In this document: positions 51,891-61,250 of the stretch, in pieces
Position numbering within the stretch: position 1 is the stretch's first letter
How the letters are laid out: each line of letters begins with the position of its first letter
Assembly (NCBI RefSeq): GCF_003236175.1
Contig: NZ_QKTW01000014.1
Span: 62,001 to 126,000 of the forward strand
Source of the DNA: Taibaiella soli
GTDB taxonomy: Bacteria; Bacteroidota; Bacteroidia; Chitinophagales; Chitinophagaceae
DNA length: 64,000 nucleotides
Reading direction: 5' to 3'
The notes under the pieces: generated by a model
Told to the model about the DNA's origin: nothing
Databases searched by the model: none
What the model saw: only the letters and a program-made list of their open reading frames with translations
Position numbers and translations under genes: made by a program

Positions 51891-52523
51891 TTAGATGAAT
51901 TTATTATCTCTCGCCGTTTTTATTGCATCTGCTTTAGAATGCACGTCGAGCTTGTGGTAGATATTTTTGATGTGGCTTTTTACGGTCTCGAGGTCGATGA
52001 ATAATTCTTCGGCAATGCGTTTGCGACTTTTGCCGGTTGATATTTGTTCCAGAATTTCCGTTTCACGGCGAGTTAGCGGAGAAGCTTCATTGCGCTGAAA
52101 CGAATGAATGACCATACGGGCAATGTGTGCGCTCATAGGTCCGCCGCCTTCCATTACTTCATGGATGGCACTGATGATCTTTTCCGGTGGTGTGTTTTTG
52201 GTAAGATACCCGGAAGCGCCATTGCCCAGCGCGCGGAAAATCAGCGTATCCTGTTCATAAACTGTAAGGATCAGAATATATGTTTCCGGCAAAGCCTTTT
52301 TCAGTTTCGGTAAACCGTCGATGCCTGAAACTCCCGGAAGTTCTACATCGAGCAGTAATACATCCGGATCATCTTTGTCAATTTTTTTCAGCGCGTCCTC
52401 TACAGATGCATAAGTGCTCACCACCGTATAACCCGGCGTATGGCCGATCAGGTAAGCATAGCCTTCACGGATGGTCTCATCATCTTCTATAATGCTGACA
52501 CGTATGTTTAAATCGCGAGTCAT
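51891..52523 (-). CDS. NarL/FixJ-type response regulator
   Basis: 210 residues. The receiver domain (8-125) has phosphoacceptor Asp59 in LLLDVELPG, acidic pair Glu13/Asp14/Asp15 and the conserved Lys in YLTKNTPPE. The C-terminal LuxR-type helix-turn-helix (about 147-207) has LTRRETEILEQISTGKSRKRIAEELFIDLETVKSHIKNIYHKLDV. It lies 134 bp downstream of a propeller-type sensor kinase on the same strand, its probable partner. Confidence 0.92.
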   Translation of the reverse strand: MTRDLNIRVSIIEDDETIREGYAYLIGHTPGYTVVSTYASVEDALKKIDKDDPDVLLLDVELPGVSGIDGLPKLKKALPETYILILTVYEQDTLIFRALGNGASGYLTKNTPPEKIISAIHEVMEGGGPMSAHIARMVIHSFQRNEASPLTRRETEILEQISTGKSRKRIAEELFIDLETVKSHIKNIYHKLDVHSKADAIKTARDNKFI

Positions 52524-52657
52524 CTTTTTTTGTTTTTGGTGATTTTTAAATCTGCAAAGTTGCGAAAGCGTAAAATTGCGTAGAAAGCGACTTTACAAAG
52601 AACAGCTTCACAAATTTGCAACCGATATAAAGTTAAAATTTTCTTCCCGTGCGATTA

Positions 52658-55630
52658 TCACTTCATGGAAGGGATTTTGAAACTCAATGAGATAATAGTG
52701 CCGCGTTCTTTCGCAGCGTCAATGTAAAGACGGCCGTGAATACGTTCGGCCCGCATCTGCATGTTGTTGATACCGTGACCTTTCTTTGCGGTCATAATGT
52801 CAAAACCTTTACCGTTGTCTTTGAAAACGATCTGCAGCACATCTTTCTGCTTAATAGCCGCATCAAGTGAGACTTCTGTAGCGCCGGAATATTTCAGCGA
52901 GTTATTCATCGCCTCTTTGAAGATCATAATCAGATTCCGGCTTACGTCCATTGGCAAGCGGAAGTTGCGCCAGCGTTCGTCAGTGCCGGTAAATGTAAAG
53001 TTGACTTCCGTATCCTGATATAATTCGCCGCCGAAATCACGCAGGCGGTGAATGATTTCGTAGAGATTATCGTTAGAAGGTTTGAGTGACCAGAGAATAT
53101 CGCGTGTGCCGCTGTAAAGCTGTGCTGTATTGTCTTGTATCTGATCAATGATTCGTTTTGAATCCGGATTGATATCGCCGATTTTCGTTTTCAGGACATT
53201 GGTCAATACATTGATGCGCGTTAGTTTATTGCCCACTTCATCATGGAAGTCTTCCGCTGTGCGCTGACGCACTTTTGCCTGTTCTTCACGACGTAGTTTT
53301 TCCACCATCAGCAACCGGTTTTGTTTTCTTTTGTTGGCGATGTATTGCATGATTACACCTAACAAAATACAGGCTGCGAGTATCAGCAGGCGAAACAGAT
53401 TTGTTTTTTGGAACGGCGTGATAATGACGAAAGGATAGGTTAATTCTTTCATCGTGCCATCGTCCGTAGTGCATTGCACACGAAATGTATAATTGCCCGG
53501 TGGCAGCGCTGAATAGGTTACTGCATTAGTTGCAGCCCAGTCAGACCACGGTGCTTCCAATCCATCAATGCGATAGCGGTAACGCAATTGGCCGGCACCG
53601 CTCAGCGATACTGCCTGAAATACAAATGTGATATTGTTTTTCTGATACGGCAATTCAAGATGATAAGGAACGCCATACCAGCTATCCGTGCTGTCATACC
53701 AGTTTTGATTGGTAATGTTTTCTCCGAATATTTTTACCGATTGCATTACAATGCTGATCGGGTGAGCCGTTACCATTTTCGACTTTGGCTGATAATGGAG
53801 TGCTCCGTTCGTCGTGCCAAACCAGATACTGCCATCTGTCATTTTAAAAACAGCGTTATGGTTGCTTTCCATGCCATTCACGCCTTGCTCACGGCCGAAG
53901 AAATAGATAACCGGCGAGCCGTTGCTGAAGCTGATTTTATGAATACCAAAACCGGTGCCAGCCCATACATTCCCTTCGTTGTCGGTTACCAGATTGTAGA
54001 TAAAATCAGAATGCAGTCCGTTGCTTTTGTTGTAAGTGTTGTAAACATGCGTTTTCAGATCGTAGCAAATAAGGCCATTGTCGCTGGTTCCGATCCAAAG
54101 CTGACTGCCGCGCATGGTGAAACACTGGGCTACAGAGCTGTCGGGTGCCGCGCGGGTAATAAAAGGATTTACCACGCCTTCGCTAAAAAGTTTTAGTCCT
54201 TCATTGGTGGCGATGAGTATACTATCTGCTCCGATTTGTATGAATGCTTCTACAGAGTTGCCCTTGAGCGGTACTTTCCGGAAGGTGTCTTTGTATAGAT
54301 AGACTGCGCCATTTGCAAAGCCGATGAATAATTTTCCTGTGGTATCGGTATACATGCAGGAAACGAAATTGGATGGAAATGAGCGTGCCGGAGCAGTATA
54401 TGATTTGAATCCGCGATAATCATAGCGCCAGGCGCCGTATCCTTTTGATCCGATCCAGAGTTCATTGCCGTTGCGTACTGCCAGTGCAGTGATCAATGGT
54501 GTGAGGCCGCCGGGAACGATAATCTTTCCGCTTTGTCCATTTGCGTAAGCGTATAAACCTGCATCATAAGTGCCGAGATACAGCATGCCATTGCGTGTTG
54601 CAGCAATGCTCATGATCTGTGCGCTGGGCAGACCAACGCTTTCATCTAAGCCTGTGAACAAAGAACCCGAAAACCGGAACAGGCCTTGACCGTCGGAAGC
54701 CAGCCAGACGTTTCCTTCTTCATCCGAAAAAATGTCGTCGAAGCCGTTGTCACTTAAACCGTTCTTTTTATTGTAAATCTGTATGGATGTGTCATTAGTT
54801 CGGATAACGCCGCTGGCGGTACCAAACCAGAGATTGTGCTGGTTGTCTTCAGTCGCTGATGTGACAATGGGTAAATTTTCAAGCACATGAGCCGAAATAT
54901 CAGGACGGACAATTGAATCAGGGCGAAGCTGCAGTATACCCGCGTTTGTCAGCAATAAAGTGCCATGCGTTTTAGTAGATCTGAATTTGTAAATGGCGAG
55001 GCGCGCGTTATTGGCCAATGCCGGAACGCTCAGGCTGTCCCATTTACGGTTTTTGTAATGAAGCAATGCACCACGTGTCAGCGCAACCCAGAGCCCATCC
55101 TGATCGGTGTAGATAGATGAAACCATTGAATCACGTACAGGAATGGGCATTTCATGCACCTGATTTTTCAGAATATAGCAAAGCCGTCCGCTGCCCGCAC
55201 ACCAGACTGTATCCGTTTTTGTCATCCGGATATTATAGAGACCTTTCGGCATCAGATGCGTGGTGGATATATTCTGAAAATGGGCGCCGTCAAAAATGGA
55301 AATGCCGCTCATGGTTCCTACCCAGATGCGGTTGCTACTGTCTTTGGTGAGTGTGGTGACTACGTTGGCGATAAGTCCGTCGCGCACGGTGTAGTTTACA
55401 AACATACTGCCGTCATACCGTGAAATGCCGCCGAGTGTGCCTACCCAGAGGTGTCCCATCTTATCCTGAGTCATGCAGGTAACCTGCGATTGCACCAGTC
55501 CGTCTTCGATATTGAGATTGTAAAACGGAACGCGCTGGGCATTCGCAGAAAATATCCCTGCAAGGCCAAACAGCATGCAGATAAAGTACCTGAAACCTGA
55601 GGATAGTGATATGTTCTTGCGTGCCGTCAT
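52658..55630 (-). CDS. Sensor kinase with N-terminal two-component propeller
   Basis: 990 residues. Signal peptide (1-31), then many Reg_prop-type repeats (IWVGTMSGISIFDG-like units; about 35-650) forming periplasmic propellers, a Y_Y_Y domain (about 665-745, LRYRYRIDGLEAPW), one membrane helix (about 750-770), a HisKA_3 dimerisation domain with His796 in DFHDEVGNKL, and a HATPase (Asn in KEAMNNSLKYSG, DNGKGFD). It lacks the fused DNA-binding domain of hybrid polysaccharide sensors. It probably phosphorylates the downstream LuxR-type regulator. Divergent from a TonB-type receptor. The stimulus is unknown. Confidence 0.9.
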   Translation of the reverse strand: MTARKNISLSSGFRYFICMLFGLAGIFSANAQRVPFYNLNIEDGLVQSQVTCMTQDKMGHLWVGTLGGISRYDGSMFVNYTVRDGLIANVVTTLTKDSSNRIWVGTMSGISIFDGAHFQNISTTHLMPKGLYNIRMTKTDTVWCAGSGRLCYILKNQVHEMPIPVRDSMVSSIYTDQDGLWVALTRGALLHYKNRKWDSLSVPALANNARLAIYKFRSTKTHGTLLLTNAGILQLRPDSIVRPDISAHVLENLPIVTSATEDNQHNLWFGTASGVIRTNDTSIQIYNKKNGLSDNGFDDIFSDEEGNVWLASDGQGLFRFSGSLFTGLDESVGLPSAQIMSIAATRNGMLYLGTYDAGLYAYANGQSGKIIVPGGLTPLITALAVRNGNELWIGSKGYGAWRYDYRGFKSYTAPARSFPSNFVSCMYTDTTGKLFIGFANGAVYLYKDTFRKVPLKGNSVEAFIQIGADSILIATNEGLKLFSEGVVNPFITRAAPDSSVAQCFTMRGSQLWIGTSDNGLICYDLKTHVYNTYNKSNGLHSDFIYNLVTDNEGNVWAGTGFGIHKISFSNGSPVIYFFGREQGVNGMESNHNAVFKMTDGSIWFGTTNGALHYQPKSKMVTAHPISIVMQSVKIFGENITNQNWYDSTDSWYGVPYHLELPYQKNNITFVFQAVSLSGAGQLRYRYRIDGLEAPWSDWAATNAVTYSALPPGNYTFRVQCTTDDGTMKELTYPFVIITPFQKTNLFRLLILAACILLGVIMQYIANKRKQNRLLMVEKLRREEQAKVRQRTAEDFHDEVGNKLTRINVLTNVLKTKIGDINPDSKRIIDQIQDNTAQLYSGTRDILWSLKPSNDNLYEIIHRLRDFGGELYQDTEVNFTFTGTDERWRNFRLPMDVSRNLIMIFKEAMNNSLKYSGATEVSLDAAIKQKDVLQIVFKDNGKGFDIMTAKKGHGINNMQMRAERIHGRLYIDAAKERGTIISLSFKIPSMK

Positions 55631-55836
55631 ATATGTAGTGAAGTTAAAATATTTGTCCGTTTGTTTCAGTCGTGATTCTTTTAAAGTTTCCGGTGAGGTC
55701 TTAATGTGAAATTACTTTATTCTCTGGGCAATATCTGTAATCTCGTTTCTAAATTCCCCCGTTTTATACCCCGGTATTTCTGGTGTTTTCAAACATATCC
55801 CCCCGGCCGGGTGAACCTGTTGCAATATCATGCCGA

Positions 55837-55844
55837 TACTTTTG
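55837..55844 (+). promoter_or_regulatory. -7 box of the TonB-type receptor gene
   Basis: TACTTTTG, 17 nt before the ATG at 55862. A TTG lies 14 nt upstream, closer than usual. The position supports the start at 55862 over upstream alternatives. Confidence 0.5.
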
Positions 55845-55861
55845 TTGACGAATCATTTCCT

Positions 55862-58306
55862 ATGAAAGTTGTTGCTGCTTTCTTTTGTTTTTTTCTTTGC
55901 CTGCAAAGTACGTTTGCCCGCCAGTCCGCAAGCGGTGTAGAAGGTAGTGTGACCGATAATAAAGGTGCCGCTTTGGTAGGTGTGACGATTGCACTGCTGA
56001 ATGCCAATGACCATAAACTGGTAAAAGCGGATGTCACCAATGACAAAGGATTTTACCGGATCGAATTCAGCACAGCCGGCGATTATATAGTCCAGGCAAG
56101 CTTTCTGGGTTTTAATACCTACACATCCGACAAAATAAAGTTCAGCGGTCATGATAAAATAACGCTGCCTGTTATAACACTTTCGGAGCAGTCAACGACC
56201 CTCGGTGATGTAACGGTAAAGGCAAGCAAACCGTTGATAGAAGTGCAGGCCGATAAACTGGTGGTAAATGTGGAGAACAGTATTGTCAATACGGGTTCAT
56301 CCGCGTTAGAAGTTTTATCCCGGTCGCCCGGCGTAAGTGTTGATCAGAATGATAACATCAGTCTGAAAGGCAAGCAAGGTGTGACCATAATGATGGATGG
56401 CAAACTGGTGCCCATTTCGGGGGAAGATCTTGCCAACATGCTCCGCGGCATGTCTGCCAGCTCTATCGAAAAAATCGAACTGATCTCCAATCCATCGGCG
56501 CGCTATGATGCGGCTGGAACGGGCGGTATCATTAATATCATCACGAAGAAAAATAAGAAAGACGGTTTTAACGGAAGTGTGAATGCCAATTATGGACAGG
56601 GCATATATCCCAAAGCGGGTGCAGGTTTTAACCTCAATTACCGGAATAAAAAACTCAACGTTTATTCGAGTTATAATTATGCTTATCGTAAAAACTCGAA
56701 TGAGCTTCAACTTGACCGGCGGTTTTATCAGGATGGTGTATTCAGCACCGCGTATAAACAACATAACTATATCACTTTTCCTTTACAGAATCATACGGCC
56801 AGCCTTGGCGCTGATTATAGCATTAGTCCCAAAACCAGTGTGGGCGCATCTTTTACCGGTAGTGTCAATCCGTATTCACCAACAGGATCGGCCTATACTC
56901 ATGTTGTAGATGCGGCAGATATAACACAATCCCGTTTCTCTACTTACAATACTCAAGACAACAGATTACATAACTATGCCGTAAATGCAAATATTCGTCA
57001 CAAGTTTGACAGCACCGGTACCGAACTCAGTGTAGACGCCGATTACGCCCGGTATTGGAATAGTAATACACAAGATTATACCACGCAATATTATCTCGCA
57101 GATGGAAGTACAGATCCTGTATTAAATCCTTATTTGCTGCATGGCGATCTTTCTGGTCTTACGCAGATTCGCGCGTTAAAGGCTGATTTTACACATAATT
57201 TCAAAAACGGAATTCATTTTGAAGCAGGCGGCAAAAGCAGCTATGTGACAGCAGATAATCAGTCTGCATTTTATGACCAGAGCAATGGCGGGAATGTGTT
57301 TGATTCGTCCAAAAGCAATCATTTTATCTACGATGAAAATATTAATGCCGCTTACGTGAACGGAAGTAAAGAATGGAAAAAATGGAGCACGCAGATCGGA
57401 CTGAGACTGGAGCAAACAAATATCGAAGGAGATCAAAAAGTAAATAACACCAGCTTTGACAAGCATTATACACAGCTATTTCCAAGCATTTCAGTGCACA
57501 GGCACATCAATGAGATTAATGATCTGGGGCTGACGTTAAGCAGACGTATTGAGCGCCCGGACTATAGCCAGCTTAATCCGTTTAAATTCTATCTCGATCC
57601 GACTTCATACAGAGAGGGTAATCCGTATCTCAATCCAGCTTTGACTTACGCCGTAGAATTGTCGCATACGTACAAAAACAAGTTCATCACCACGCTCTCG
57701 TTCAGTCGCACGACAAATGTGATTACGGAGGTAATTCAGCCTGTTGACAGTATTAATCACGTATCGCAGATTACGGATAAAAATCTTGCCAGTATGAGCT
57801 TTGTGGGACTTAGTGGCGCTTATCCGATACAGGTGTTCAAATGGTGGAACAGTACCAACAGCATTAATCTTTATTATGCTTTTTACGAAGGAAATCTTGC
57901 GAATACACCGTTGAAGAATGGCAAACCGGCATTTGAATTGAACTCTGTGAATAGCTTTATACTTCCGCGTGACTGGTCGCTGGAGGGAAGCCTTTATTAT
58001 CAATCCGCGCAGGTCTATGGCTATATGAATTTAAAGCCGATCTGGATGTTGAATGCCGGCGTGCAAAAGAATATTTTATCGAAACAGGCCACGATAAAAT
58101 TAAGCATCACCGATATTTTCAGACATGGCAGTCCATCCGGTACCAATGTCTATTCCAATTATTATGAAGCCTTCGTTGTAAAACGCGATACACGCGTTGC
58201 TACCATATCATTTGTTTATCGTTTCGGTCGTAAAAATCTGTCTCCCGTACGCCGCCGCAGTAGCGGTGCAGAAGACGAGATCCGGCGTGCCGGCAGCGGT
58301 GGTTAA
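55862..58306 (+). CDS. TonB-dependent-receptor-like outer-membrane protein
   Basis: 814 residues from the ATG at 55862, where a signal peptide starts (MKVVAAFFCFFLCLQSTFA); the open frame upstream shows no signal. Residues 25-105 are a carboxypeptidase-regulatory-like domain (GVEGSVTDNKGAALVGVTIAL). About 125-225 is a plug domain (IEVQADKLVVNVENSIV, LSRSPGVSVDQNDNISLKGKQGVTIMMDGK). The remainder is an outer-membrane barrel of the OMP_b-brl_3 kind (RRIERPDYSQLNPF, YREGNPYLNPA). No SusD partner follows. The substrate is unknown; iron or peptide uptake are common. The C-terminus is Arg-rich and unusual. Confidence 0.88.
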   Translation: MKVVAAFFCFFLCLQSTFARQSASGVEGSVTDNKGAALVGVTIALLNANDHKLVKADVTNDKGFYRIEFSTAGDYIVQASFLGFNTYTSDKIKFSGHDKITLPVITLSEQSTTLGDVTVKASKPLIEVQADKLVVNVENSIVNTGSSALEVLSRSPGVSVDQNDNISLKGKQGVTIMMDGKLVPISGEDLANMLRGMSASSIEKIELISNPSARYDAAGTGGIINIITKKNKKDGFNGSVNANYGQGIYPKAGAGFNLNYRNKKLNVYSSYNYAYRKNSNELQLDRRFYQDGVFSTAYKQHNYITFPLQNHTASLGADYSISPKTSVGASFTGSVNPYSPTGSAYTHVVDAADITQSRFSTYNTQDNRLHNYAVNANIRHKFDSTGTELSVDADYARYWNSNTQDYTTQYYLADGSTDPVLNPYLLHGDLSGLTQIRALKADFTHNFKNGIHFEAGGKSSYVTADNQSAFYDQSNGGNVFDSSKSNHFIYDENINAAYVNGSKEWKKWSTQIGLRLEQTNIEGDQKVNNTSFDKHYTQLFPSISVHRHINEINDLGLTLSRRIERPDYSQLNPFKFYLDPTSYREGNPYLNPALTYAVELSHTYKNKFITTLSFSRTTNVITEVIQPVDSINHVSQITDKNLASMSFVGLSGAYPIQVFKWWNSTNSINLYYAFYEGNLANTPLKNGKPAFELNSVNSFILPRDWSLEGSLYYQSAQVYGYMNLKPIWMLNAGVQKNILSKQATIKLSITDIFRHGSPSGTNVYSNYYEAFVVKRDTRVATISFVYRFGRKNLSPVRRRSSGAEDEIRRAGSGG

Positions 58307-58340
58307 GACGGTATTTAATCTCGCTTTTTTGTTTTTTTGT

Positions 58341-58387
58341 TCCCCCGGTGTGCTCCTGCATTAACCAAATGAGCCGGGGGATTTTTT
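58341..58387 (+). terminator. Terminator after the TonB-type receptor
   Basis: CCCCCGG (58342-58348) pairs with CCGGGGG (58374-58380) over a 25-nt loop and is followed by ATTTTTT. Confidence 0.8.
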
Positions 58388-58447
58388 ATGTCTCTTCGCG
58401 GCGTGCTTCATGCTTTTTTCATAGTTTACAGGCTCTATTAGGTGTGT

Positions 58448-59131
58448 ATGGCCAAAATATTAGTAGTAGAAGATGAACCAAAAGTAGCAGCGCTGATTAA
58501 TCGTGGCCTTTCCGAAAGTGGCTATGAGATCAGTATCGCGCCGGACGGTGAAACAGGTCGTCAGATGATTTTTCAGCACGAGTATGATTTGTTGATCCTG
58601 GATGTAATGTTGCCCGGTATTAATGGAATAGAACTGTGCCGTATGGTAAGAAAGGCCGGATTAAAACTGCCAGTTCTAATGTTGACAGCTCTTGGCACTA
58701 CTGAAAATATTATTGCCGGGTTGGACAATGGAGCAGACGATTATCTCGTGAAACCATTTAAGTTTTCAGAGCTGGAAGCCAGGATACGTGCGTTGTTGCG
58801 TCGTACCGGCGGAAGTGATGCCGGTGACGCAGAAAAGCTTTCGCTTGCCGATCTTGAAATGGATATGACAGCTCGTATTGTAAAAAGACAAGGTAAGGAG
58901 ATAGTGCTTACCGCTACAGAATATCGCCTGCTTGAGTGTTTTCTGCGCAACAAAGGGCGCGTGCTTTCACGTATGGAGTTGCTTGAAAAAGTCTGGGGCG
59001 TAGAATTTAACATGGCGACAAATGTGGTGGACGTTTATGTGAATTATCTCCGTAAGAAAATTGATAAAGATTACGATCCGAAACTGCTGCATACCGTTAC
59101 AGGTATGGGTTATATTTTAAAAGAAGGGTAG
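58448..59131 (+). CDS. OmpR/PhoB-type response regulator
   Basis: 227 residues from the ATG at 58448; a GTG two codons earlier is possible. Receiver domain with Glu8/Asp9, phosphoacceptor Asp52 (LLILDVMLPG) and the Lys in YLVKPF. The C-terminal winged helix has LTATEYRLLECFLRNKGRVLSRMELLEKVWG and VVDVYVNYLRKKID. The kinase gene starts one base after its stop codon, so they form a two-gene operon. Target genes unknown. Confidence 0.93.
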   Translation: MAKILVVEDEPKVAALINRGLSESGYEISIAPDGETGRQMIFQHEYDLLILDVMLPGINGIELCRMVRKAGLKLPVLMLTALGTTENIIAGLDNGADDYLVKPFKFSELEARIRALLRRTGGSDAGDAEKLSLADLEMDMTARIVKRQGKEIVLTATEYRLLECFLRNKGRVLSRMELLEKVWGVEFNMATNVVDVYVNYLRKKIDKDYDPKLLHTVTGMGYILKEG

Positions 59132-60505
59132 ATGACCATTCAGATAAAAACGACTGTATTGTTTACGGTACTCACTGCGGGATTTATCTTTCTGGTGAGC
59201 ATGGTCGTATACTTTTTTTCCAGCAAATTTGCGTTTCAGGATTTTTACAAACGCCTTGAGATACGCGCCCATATTGTGGCCAGTGCATTGCTGGAGAATG
59301 ATAAAACCAATACCGCAGTTTATGAGGCCATTCGCGAGCAATATCTTGAAAAGCTAAACCAGGAGAAAGAATATTTGCTGCCGGTGAAAAATGGCGTAGT
59401 TGATCAAAAAGCTGCAGATAGCATGGGCATCAATCCTTCGTTTTTAAAGAAAATTATTTCGCTGCATGAGGCAAATTATAACCAGCATGGCCTTTATTAT
59501 TCTGGTGTATTGCATGCAAATAATAACGGTAACTACATTGTCGTGATTTCTGCAAGAAACGATTATGGCGATGAGGTATTGCGAAACCTTCGTCAGATCT
59601 TGCTTGCGTGCGGCGTGGTTTCCACGTTGATCGTTTTTACAATTGGCCTGTTTTTTTCGAAGGCCATTTTTCTACCCATCAGAAATATTATTTCCCGCGT
59701 AAAAGAAATCAGTATCGGAAGTCTGCATCTGCGGTTGCCAGAGCAGAAAGAACACGATGAAATAGCAGTGTTGACACGAACATTTAATGATCTGCTTTCC
59801 AGACTGGAAGCAGCTTTTGATATTCAGAAGAACTTTGTGAGTAATGCTTCTCATGAATTACGCACGCCGTTGACGGCAATTATTGGCGAAGCTGACCTTG
59901 CTTTGTATAAAGAACGTAATCCGGCCGAGTACAAAGCAAGTCTGGAAGTAATTCTCCATGAAGCGGAGATTTTACAAAACCTTACCAACAATCTACTCAC
60001 GCTTGCACAAACCGACAGCGCTGCTGCTTCGCTGCAAATGGAGCCTGTGCGCTTAGATGAAGTGCTGAATGATATTAAGCTGATGGTTTCTAAAATGCAT
60101 CCTGAATATCAGTTAACGCTTACGATGCCTGATGTACACGGTTATATGGACGCACCTTATGCCAATGGTAACTATGCGCTGCTTCGTCTGGCGATCAGTA
60201 ACGTAGTGCTCAATGCTTTTAAATACTCCGGAAAGCCCGTATCGATATTATTACAGACCGAAAATAAAAAGCATACCATTTCCATTTCAGATGAAGGTAT
60301 CGGCATTCCTGAAGAGGAATTGAAATATATTTTCGTGCCATTTTTCCGCGCATCAAATATCGGAACAATCGAAGGTCACGGTATAGGTTTGCCGCTTACG
60401 TTTAATATTGTCCGTTTTCATGAAGGCGAAATCAAAGTACAATCTGCCGTCGGCGTAGGAACAAAGGTTGCCATTGTGCTGCCGGTTTGCAGGCCTTATA
60501 ATTAG
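59132..60505 (+). CDS. HAMP-type sensor histidine kinase
   Basis: 457 residues. Membrane helices at about 8-30 and 156-177 enclose a periplasmic sensor of about 125 residues. HAMP (178-230) is followed by HisKA with His241 in NASHELRTPLTAI and a HATPase (NVVLNAFKYSG, DEGIGIP, GHGIGLPL). It is directly coupled to the response regulator upstream, its presumed partner. Resembles CusS/ArlS-like kinases; the signal is unknown. Confidence 0.92.
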   Translation: MTIQIKTTVLFTVLTAGFIFLVSMVVYFFSSKFAFQDFYKRLEIRAHIVASALLENDKTNTAVYEAIREQYLEKLNQEKEYLLPVKNGVVDQKAADSMGINPSFLKKIISLHEANYNQHGLYYSGVLHANNNGNYIVVISARNDYGDEVLRNLRQILLACGVVSTLIVFTIGLFFSKAIFLPIRNIISRVKEISIGSLHLRLPEQKEHDEIAVLTRTFNDLLSRLEAAFDIQKNFVSNASHELRTPLTAIIGEADLALYKERNPAEYKASLEVILHEAEILQNLTNNLLTLAQTDSAAASLQMEPVRLDEVLNDIKLMVSKMHPEYQLTLTMPDVHGYMDAPYANGNYALLRLAISNVVLNAFKYSGKPVSILLQTENKKHTISISDEGIGIPEEELKYIFVPFFRASNIGTIEGHGIGLPLTFNIVRFHEGEIKVQSAVGVGTKVAIVLPVCRPYN

Positions 60506-60660
60506 GCCCCCTCTAGCTCCTCCGAAGGAGGAGGACTTTCAGCGCGAATATGCCGTCCAAATTTCGCGAGCCCTTCCTTACAAACGTGATGAATTGTACG
60601 CAACGACGTATTAACCTTTCAACGTATTAACTTATTAACGAGCCTTCGGCTCTAATCATT
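60502..60660 (+). repeat. Stop-associated repeat (copy 3) and ACGTATTAAC words
   Basis: From the TAG stop of the kinase gene: GGCCCCCTCTAGCTCCTCC, GAA, GGAGGAGG, ACTTTCAGCGCGAATATG, the fullest copy of the family seen at 15999 and 32679. From about 60595 the words ACGTATTAAC and AACGTATTAACTTATTAACG recur. The gap to the next ATG (60766) holds no gene; AGCCTTCGGCT (60641-60651) is a small hairpin. Confidence 0.65.
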
Positions 60661-60765
60661 TTCTAATAAAGCTCTAATCCACTTTTAATTTCCCGCTTAG
60701 GCCGTTCTAATACCATTAAAGGAGCTTTGTCCTATCAAACTATTCAAGGCACAAACACCTTTATT

Positions 60766-61248
60766 ATGGAAAATGTTTTGATACCCACTGATTTTACATT
60801 GGCTTCGCTGCGGCCCATTGCGCTGTTGGCGGAAGCTTTGCCTGACAGGGAATTCGCGGTCACATTATTTCATCCGTTCCGCATGCCCTCAGATATCAGG
60901 AGCTTATTGTTTCTGCAAAAGAGCATACCTGTATCACAAATATTCGGCGACGAATTGCGTGCCGAATGCAGACGCTTAAAACAGCAATACGGCCAAACGA
61001 TCGCCAGCATTAATTTCAAGCCGTTGTACGGTACTACAAAAGCGACAATGAGCTTGTTTATTGAAGGCAACGAAATAGATATCCTGCTTTATGATGACCG
61101 GTATACTTATATAATACCACATCAATACAGTGAAAAAATTGCAGACTGTATCAAGCTTGTGACAGTTCAAATACTTGCTGCAAGCCAGTTGCGGAAGAAG
61201 AAAGTACCCGCACCATCTGTTTTATTGTTCAAAGAATTAACTGTTTAA
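60766..61248 (+). CDS. Universal-stress-protein-like domain protein
   Basis: 160 residues from the ATG at 60766 (MENVLIPTDFTLASLRPIALLAEAL), which gives the Usp-type first strand and VLIPTDFT motif; a TTG upstream is less likely. The ATP-binding glycine motif of canonical Usp is not evident, so nucleotide binding is uncertain. Three bases separate it from the bestrophin gene, implying co-expression and perhaps a regulatory link. Confidence 0.7.
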   Translation: MENVLIPTDFTLASLRPIALLAEALPDREFAVTLFHPFRMPSDIRSLLFLQKSIPVSQIFGDELRAECRRLKQQYGQTIASINFKPLYGTTKATMSLFIEGNEIDILLYDDRYTYIIPHQYSEKIADCIKLVTVQILAASQLRKKKVPAPSVLLFKELTV

Positions 61249-61250
61249 CT

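Noticed and set aside
55706-55861. 52-residue extension of the TonB-type receptor
   Set aside because: It lacks signal-peptide character and starts before the -7 box; the signal peptide starts at 55862.
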